DNA of 64,000 nt from Bretschneidera sinensis (lineage: Eukaryota; Streptophyta; Magnoliopsida; Brassicales; Akaniaceae). The position numbers were made by a program, and so were the translations under genes. The notes beneath the pieces were generated by a model, which was not told where the DNA came from, searched no databases, and worked only from the letters and a program-made list of their open reading frames with translations. Where the stretch lies: positions 74,890,820 through 74,954,819 of the forward strand of contig CM043702.1 of NCBI GenBank assembly GCA_023935145.1. Reading direction: 5' to 3'. Below are positions 58,060 to 64,000 of the stretch, piece after piece; position 1 is the first letter of the stretch; the number at the start of each line of letters is the position of its first letter.

Positions 58060-59642
58060 AGTGTAACAATCGATTACACTTGTTCCTCCTCGTGCGTAAG
58101 ATGTGAAGAATTTCCAACCATAAATTGTCCCTTCGGGTTGGGCATGAGTTGACTGGGGAACTTTCCTTTCTCTCTCTCACCCAAGTGATTTGCAATTTGT
58201 CCTATTTAACTCTCCAGCTTGGCAATTGCTTGGGTGTTTACCACTATTGAACTCCTCACATCACTCATATTTTGGCTAGTCGTCTTCATGAACTCCTTAA
58301 GGGTGTCCTCTAGCGACTGTGAAACTAGCACTGGTGTTTGAGTGGGTGCTTGGTAAGCAGGTGATGGTGCTGGATGGGCAGAATGACCATGACTAGGAAT
58401 TTGTGGGGAAAATCCGGGAGGATACTGATTGTGAGCATGATGAGGGGCTCCTCCCTGATTCATTGGTTGGTTCTGCTTCTATGAAAAATTTGGATGGTTC
58501 TGCCACCCTGGATTGTATGTCTCAGAGTACGATCTATTCGACTGCCTCCGATAGTCATTGAAAGCATTTACTTGTTCCATAGGATACTCGGCAAAAGCCA
58601 GCATTGATGGACAATTCTGTGCTAGATGCATGGGACTAGCACAGATGGAACAACTATCAACATTGAATGTGTTGGCATCATTGATGGACTGGCCCATAGT
58701 GAGAGCGTCAATCCTCTTAGTGAGAGCATCTAACTTGATCCTCAGGTCAATGTCCTCCTTTACCTCATAGATGCCTCCTCTCTTGGGAGCACGAGTAGAT
58801 TTATCTTGACAGCTTGAAAAATCCCACTGTTGCGAGTTATCGGATAACTTGTCCAACGCCTTGTATGCTTCCTCCCCCGTCAGACTCAAGAATGCCCCCC
58901 CATTCATAGACTCGATCATGCTACGGTTGGGTTGAGTCAACCCTTGGTAAAAGAACTGAACGAGTCTCCACTTTTCATATCCATGTGGAGGGCATATGAT
59001 CAATAACTCTTTGAAGCGCTCCCAGCTCTCAGAGAACTTCTCATCCTCGTCTTGAGTAAAAGAACTAATCTCCTTTCGGCACTCATTTACTCCAGACATT
59101 GGGAAAAACTTATGATAAAATTTACTAAACAGGTTTTCCTAAGATGTGATAGACCCGGGCGTGTTGGAATCTAACCATGCCCTAGTTCTATCTTGAAGAG
59201 AAAAAGGGAAGAGTCGAAGATGGACAGACTCCTCAGAGAAGTTCTGGAATTTGAATGTAGCACAAATATCTTTGAACTTCTTCACATGACTATAAGGGTT
59301 CTCAAGATCTAAGCCATGAAATGAGGGTAGGATTTGGATGACATGTGGCTTTAAATCAAAATGGGTGGCATTAGTAGGTGGCAACACTATGCAAGAGGAT
59401 GAATTAGTCACAACGGGTGCGAACAAATCCCTAAGGGATGTAGTGGAGTCCACGTTCCAAGCTCTAGGTTGCTCTACATGTTCAGGATGATTTGCATTCC
59501 TAATATTTTCTCCCATTTCAACTGTCTCTCTTTCAACTAGTGCTCTTTTCTGTCTCCTAAAATTTCTTTCTAAGTCGAGATCTAAATGTATCAAATCTAA
59601 ATTCAGGGATCTCCGACCAAGCATACACCGCACAAAAAGCAC
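58060..59642 (-). pseudogene. Athila-like gag, one frame with four stops
   Basis: The frame opens at 59642 (MLFVRCMLGRRS). Capsid motifs follow: HFDLKPHVIQILPSFHGLDLENPY, SLQDRTRAWLDS, FYHKFFP, ESWERFKELLIICPPHGYEKW. A CCHC knuckle CSICASPMHLAQNC is intact (58611-58652), followed by AFNDYRRQSNRSYSETYNPGW and a Pro/Gln/His-rich linker. Stops at about 59138, 58477, 58205 and 58076 are two TAG at Trp positions and two TAA at Gln-like positions. It would form the particle shell; these stops would truncate it. Confidence 0.92.
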
Positions 59643-59808
59643 TAAAATAACCTAACCAGCAGAAATTTGCAAAAAAATGTTTTTTTTTATTTAACAATGC
59701 AAATAGAAACAAACAAAATTGCAAACAGAAAAATCAAACAACAATATCGCTAACTAACTAGTAGAAAAATAAAATTACTTCAGACAAAAATTTCACAAAC
59801 CAAACAAT

Positions 59809-59826
59809 TCCTCGGCAACGGCGCCA
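59809..59826 (-). promoter_or_regulatory. Primer-binding site, tRNA-Asp type
   Basis: Reverse complement TGGCGCCGTTGCCGAGGA, six bases from the LTR. It differs from the PBS at 16672 at one base. 59643-59808 is leader. Confidence 0.92.
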
Positions 59827-59832
59827 AAAACT

Positions 59833-61102
59833 TGTTGTGAGTTTTAAATTACTCGTAAGCGCACGAATCGTTTGCAATATAGTGTTGTGCAAGTGCGAGG
59901 TCGAATCCACAGGGAATTGCGTTGTGAAAATATAATTTTATCTAAACTAACCTTATATTAACCTAGTTCCAAATTTTGAATTGTATTTTTGCAAAAGAAA
60001 TATAAACTTAAACTAAATTTGTTTAAAGCAAATGATAAAAAGACTAAGGTTTCTTAATCCACCCCGCCGAAGTTAAGCATATATCTCAATGTTCTAACAA
60101 TAGCCTATCAAAACATTCTATGAATCCAACTTAAGACAAAAAACAACGAATATCCCTATTAAACCAAAAGCATCCAATGTATCTGCTTTTAACAAATCAC
60201 AAAGGAAATCCAATTTAATCGACAACGATTCGATGTATCCATCAAATGAAACACAAGGAATATCCAACAGAACAATTTAAACACAATCAATCATAAGATT
60301 TTACTCAAATAATTGACAAAACATTTATACTAAAAAAAACATCAGAATTGTATAAACAAAACTGAAACTAATATGCCAAACAACGGCGAAGCTTCATCTC
60401 CAACCTTAGTTAAAGATTCTACCCACTCATTGTTATGAAACTACAGTTCATAATAAAAGTGCTAAACATTTAAACTGAACAAAACAAAATGAAAAGAAAT
60501 ATTTACTATACAAGGGAGAAATTCCACTTGCTGTTGGGCGGCGCTTCCCCTCGTGGTAGCAAAGCCTTTGGGATCCACCAGAATGCTAGTAGACATCCAC
60601 CGGATTGCACCAAATGGCCCAGGAATTGCACACTGAAAGATGAAGTGAGATGGTGCTTTTATAAGGGGAGTCTCGGAGCACAATGGGTTGCAGATTCGAT
60701 GTGAGATACTGCCTGAGTGGGCTCGATCGCATAATGGTGCGATCGATCGCATGTGCGCTCGATCGCATGTCTTGTGCACACGATCGCATGTGCGCTCGAT
60801 CATATGTCTGTTACGATCGATCGCAGATGCACTGAACTGCAAATATTTCGATGTGGGATGTTGACCATGCGCTCGTTCGTAGGTAGGTGCGCTCGATCGC
60901 ATATCTCATGCGATCGATCGCACTATGCATCCTCAGCCTTTGCTCTTGAAGCTTGATATCTCCATAAATGCTTCATTTTCTCCACACACCTATAAAAATA
61001 CACAAAACACAAAAAAGACATAAAATAAAGTGAAATAATACAAACTAAGAGCTTAACAAATATAATTTAAGGGCTTAAATATGCAATATTTAAGACTCAT
61101 CA
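59833..61102 (-). repeat. 5' LTR of Athila-like element 2
   Basis: On the minus strand it starts TGATGAGTCTTAAATATTG and ends ...CTCACAACA. Array at 60716-60930, TATA box (plus ttttata) at 60657-60663, about 50 bp downstream of the array. Confidence 0.95.
60716..60930. repeat. GCGATCGATCGC-type palindromic array
   Basis: About ten units. It has an extra gcgatcgatcgc/gcgctcgatcgc block near 60738-60770 and lacks the gcactcgagcgc unit of the partner LTR. Confidence 0.92.
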
Positions 61103-61107
61103 CTAAG
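61103..61107. repeat. Target-site duplication, right (CTAAG)
   Basis: Exact copy of 51467-51471; the copia sequence rejoins across the element. Confidence 0.94.
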
Positions 61108-61634
61108 CAGTCCAAGGCGATGATTGAACTTACTTAGAGGTAGAACCTTGGTGCCTAAATCTGCAGGATTTTCCTCCGTGGCTACCTTGTCCACATGAAT
61201 GCATCCTTCCATAACTTTTTCCAAAATGAAATGATACCAAACATCTATGTTCTTTGTCCTCTCATGGAACACTGGGTTCTTACACAAGTGCAACGCACTT
61301 TGACTATCCGAATACACCACCACCTACTCTTTTAGGACCTTCAACTCTTCCAACAACCCTTTAGACCACATAGCCTCCTTAATGGCTTCCGTTGCAACTA
61401 TGTACTCAACCTCGGTTGTTGAGAGTGCTACCACCGGCTGCAACTGAGCCTTCCAACTTATACAACATCCGTTTAGTTGAAGAAATAGGAGGTAATCAAT
61501 CTTCTTTTATCCCGATCTGCTCCATAGTCCGAATCTGCATAACCCTCAAGATAGATGAACTTACCCCTCTTCTCATAAATCAGCCCTACTTCTGGGCTTC
61601 CCTTCAAGTACCTCAGCAATCACTTCATCCCAAG
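61108..61634 (-). pseudogene. Tork-like copia RNase H
   Basis: RYLKGSPEVGLIYEK and YADSDYGADRDKR are visible near 61520-61600. Stops and frame changes follow, then an open end: VVYSDSQSALHLCKNPVFHERTKNIDVWYHFI and EENPADLGTK. The C-terminal codons lie across the Athila insertion at 51383-51466. One catalytic Asp (YSDSQSA) is visible. Broken by frame changes near 61330 and 61630. Confidence 0.87.
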
Positions 61635-62875
61635 CTAATGCTCCTTTTTGGGATTACTCATAAACCTACTGAAGACACTTATTGCATGAGCAATATCAGG
61701 TCTAGTGCTTACCATGGTGAACATAACTGAACCAACCGTACTAGAGTAAGGGACCTTTTCCATTTCCTTCTTCTTCACCTCCGATCTCGGACATTGATCG
61801 CTGGAGAACTTGAAATGACTAGTAAGGGGAACCTTCACTGATTTGTTATCTTCCATAGAGAACTTAGATATCATCTTCTCTATGTAGGAAGTTTGAGAAA
61901 TATTCAATCTGTTTCTCTCCCTTTCCTGAATTATATTCATCCCAAGGATCTTCTGTGCATGGCCAAGATCCTTCATCTCAAACTCCAAACCGAGTTGAGA
62001 CTTCAATTCTTCTATCCTCTCCCTTTTGTTTCCAACCAACAGCATATCATCGACATAGATGAGGATGATCACCACTTCCTCCACCTTATGCCCCTTATAA
62101 TACAAGCACGAATCATAGTAGCTCCTCATGAAATCTCTCTATGGCCTGATTGCTTCAGGCCATAGAGAGATTTCTTCAATTTACACACTAACTCTCCCTG
62201 CCTTCCTTCCTCATAGCCTTCGGGTTGCCTCATATAGATGGTATCATCAAGCTCTCCATGTAAGAATGTTGTCTTCACATCCATTTGCTCAATCTCCCAA
62301 TCAAATTGGACCACCATAGCCAATACTATCTGTATCGTCTTGTATTTCACAACAAGTAAGAATATTTCGGTGAAATCTATGCTTTCTCTTTGTGTGAACC
62401 CTTTCACCACTAGCCTAGCTTTATACTAGACTTCATCCCCTAGAGTATTTCCTTCTTTGATCTTGTAGATCCACCTACAATCCACAACTCTCTGTTTTTC
62501 TGGTTTTGGCACCAATTCCCAAAAGTTGTTCTTCCTCAAAGAATCAATTTCTTCCTCCATAGCTAGTTGCCATTTTGGTGACTCCTTACATTCCATGGCA
62601 TCCATGTAAGTTTCTGGTTCAACCTCTTCTTCTATCCAAGGAGCTGCTACATTAGCATCCGCAAACCCATATCTCAAAGGTGGTCTAACCACCCTTCTTT
62701 CCCGGTCCCTTGTGAGCTGATAGTCATTTTGACTTACTGCATCAACCTCTTCTAGTTCAGTCTCCTCTTGAATATCCTGAGCATGGCCTTCATTAATGGG
62801 CTCTACCTGGTCTGAACCCTCTTGCCTTCCTTGCTCTACCTGAACTGAATTTTCCTTGATGCGATGCTCCACAAA
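61635..62875 (-). pseudogene. Tork-like copia reverse transcriptase, with foldback mutation
   Basis: The leader (ELEEVDAVSQNDYQLTRDRERR) is followed by RT: WQLAMEEEIDSLRKNNFWELV, a stop at about 62426, ARLVVKGFTQRESIDF, MDVKTTFLHGEL and KKSLYGLKQ. At 62130-62174 the code is replaced by a 20-bp inverted copy of itself, causing a frame change. The second part has SYYDSCLYYK and the catalytic YVDDMLLVG, then LGMNIIQERERNRLNISQ. The catalytic motif is intact; the segment after LYGLKQ (normally APRQWY-like) is lost. Confidence 0.92.
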
Positions 62876-63669
62876 TTATGGACTGGTTTGCTCACTAGCC
62901 CCTGCAGGGTTAGTTTTCTCCAAATAGGGAAATAACAATTCATTAAAAATAACATCCTTAATTATTATGAGTTTCATTCCTTTTGGTTCTAAGGACCACA
63001 ACCTATACCCCTTAACCCCATCACCATACCCTAGAAATACACATTTTCTAGACCTTGGGTTAAGTTTATCATCCTTTTGATGTGCAAATGCAGCACACCC
63101 AAAAGTCCTAAGGTTGCTCAACTCAGGGGGTTTCCCACTCCACATCTCCATGGGAGTCTTAAGCTCTAAAGCTCTAGAGGGTGATCTATTTACCAAGTAT
63201 GCAATAGTAGACACAACTTACCCCCAAAAATATTTTGGTAAACCAGACCCTCACAGAATTTACCAAAATCTTTATTGCAAAATTCTAAGCCATTATCGAT
63301 TCGTAAAGCCTTAACTACCCTACCCGTTTGAGTCTCCAGCAACTTTTTCCACACTACAAATTTATTCAAAGCATCTGATTTATTTTTAAGCAAATAAACG
63401 CAAACCTTTCTTGAATAATCATCTATTAAAGATAGAAAGTAAAAGTTACCTCCCTGTGTTAGTGTTCTTGCTGGTCCCCAAAGGTCCGAATGAATGTAGT
63501 CAAGAATACCCTTAGACTTGTGGACTCCGGTGTTGAAACTGACCCGGTGTTGCTTCCCAAGAATGCAACACTCGCAAAAATCCAAGTTCTCTACTTTATC
63601 ACCACCAAGTAGACCATTCTTGCTGAGAACTTGCAGGCTTTTTTCGCTCATATGTCCCAAGCAAGTGGG
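62876..63669 (-). pseudogene. Tork-like copia integrase, lacking the catalytic Glu region
   Basis: The zinc domain begins after a TAG (about 63667, a Trp position) with the first His lost (PTCLGHMSEKSL), then CECCILGKQ. Core: SDLWGPA and RIDNGLEF supply the two Asp. A deletion near 63200 jumps from KFCEG to PKYFWG-like sequence and removes the segment with the third catalytic residue (Glu). Then TIAYLVNRSPSRAL, MWSGKPPELSNLRTFG, KCVFLGYGDGVKGYRL. Confidence 0.9.
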
Positions 63670-64000
63670 CTAAAGGGCTGCCTTATCCATCTCAGTCATC
63701 AAGCTTGCTGCTTGATCCTTGATTTCTTTCTCTCTAATCATCTCATAGAGTCCATCTTTTATTGCTGCTTTGATCACTATCAAAGATCCCTTGGTCACCT
63801 TGATCTTTCCTCCCTCTGCTTTGTATGAATACCCCATGGAATCCAGCTGCCTCAATGAGATCAAATTCCTCTTCAAATCTGAAAGATACCTCACATTCCA
63901 CAGTAGCCTTGTGACTCCATCAAACCTCCTCAACTGGATGTCTCCTATCCCCCTCACTTGGCAAGAAGTGTCATTCCCCAAGAAAACCCTTCCATCATTG
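63670..64000 (-). pseudogene. Tork-like copia protease tail and pre-integrase linker
   Basis: Open to the window edge: LGNDTSCQVRGIGDIQL, LLWNVRYLSDLKRNLISLRQLD and GSLIVIKAAIKDGLYEM, typical of the stretch between the copia protease core and integrase. The active-site DSG would lie beyond 64000. Confidence 0.88.

Larger units (their letters stand above)
51472..61102 (-). mobile_element. Athila-like Ty3 retrotransposon, nearly complete (9.6 kb)
   Basis: LTRs of about 1270 bp (51472-52742 and 59833-61102), a perfect CTAAG duplication, a tRNA-Asp-type PBS, one long gag-pol frame (59642 to 54124) broken by a few stops and one frameshift, and a 1.4 kb 3' region without an env ORF. LTRs look very alike, differing mainly in palindromic units, so the insertion is young relative to its surroundings. 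Confidence 0.95.
50519..64000 (-). mobile_element. Tork-like Ty1/copia retrotransposon (partial), split by an Athila-like element
   Basis: On the minus strand pol runs from the window edge to 61108. The Athila-like element (51472-61102) interrupts it, then come the last codons (51466-51383), a polypurine tract (51382-51365, aaaggtagagattat) and the 3' LTR (51364-50519). Protein motifs are of the Tnt1/Tork type. Confidence 0.85.

Noticed and set aside
52226..60902. Open frames on both strands through the Athila arrays, giving peptides such as IERTCDRAH repeatedly (also 15394-15669)
   Set aside because: They are by-products of stop-free palindromic repeats in LTRs, present in several frames and on both strands at once.

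Overview
The window is a gene-poor, repeat-dense stretch of plant nuclear DNA, most likely pericentromeric or intergenic. Every protein signature I can recognise belongs to transposable elements of plant lineages: Tekay/Del-like and Athila-like Ty3 elements, SIRE/Maximus-like and Tork-like Ty1/copia elements, a CACTA terminus and a Mutator-like MITE. I found no convincing host gene, tRNA or rRNA gene. The species cannot be told from the sequence; a dicot is only an impression.

Layout, left to right. 1-11103 holds two decayed Tekay/Del-type Ty3 interiors in direct tandem that share one LTR (interior 1 - LTR 2962-4065 - interior 2 - LTR 9005-11103). 11104-21238 is a minus-strand Ty3-like element: a non-coding interior, a tRNA-Met-type PBS, and an LTR split by a nested Athila-like element (15306-20607, target duplication ATACC). 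21239-34000 holds two copies of a copia gag fragment that carries the same insertion, an internally deleted minus-strand LTR element (24118-27047), a scrap of LINE-type RNase H (about 27300) and a solo Tekay-like LTR (29211-33486, target duplication CTACA) that itself contains a 1.6 kb LTR-like insertion. 33996-43830 is a minus-strand SIRE-like copia element with an extra ORF after pol. 43831-50249 is a rearranged third Tekay-like element with a MITE in its leader and a solo Athila-like LTR inserted inside its RT. 50403-64000 is a three-level nest: a CACTA terminus, a Tork copia element (minus), and within it an almost complete Athila-like element (51472-61102, minus, target duplication CTAAG).

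The elements do not work together as a pathway. What links them is nesting history and a shared LTR design. Several unrelated LTR families carry an array of short, family-specific, mostly palindromic GC-rich units (GCGATCGAGCGC in Athila, CCAGTCGACTGG in SIRE, GGCCGTGGCC-like in Tork). The array sits in the first half of the LTR, roughly 50-150 bp upstream of a TATA-like box. Unit number differs between the two LTRs of one element. This recurrent architecture is the most interesting signal here. Others are a 20-bp perfect foldback inside the Tork RT that looks like a template-switch mutation, and an Athila gag-pol frame broken mostly by stops that single C-to-T or G-to-A changes would explain.
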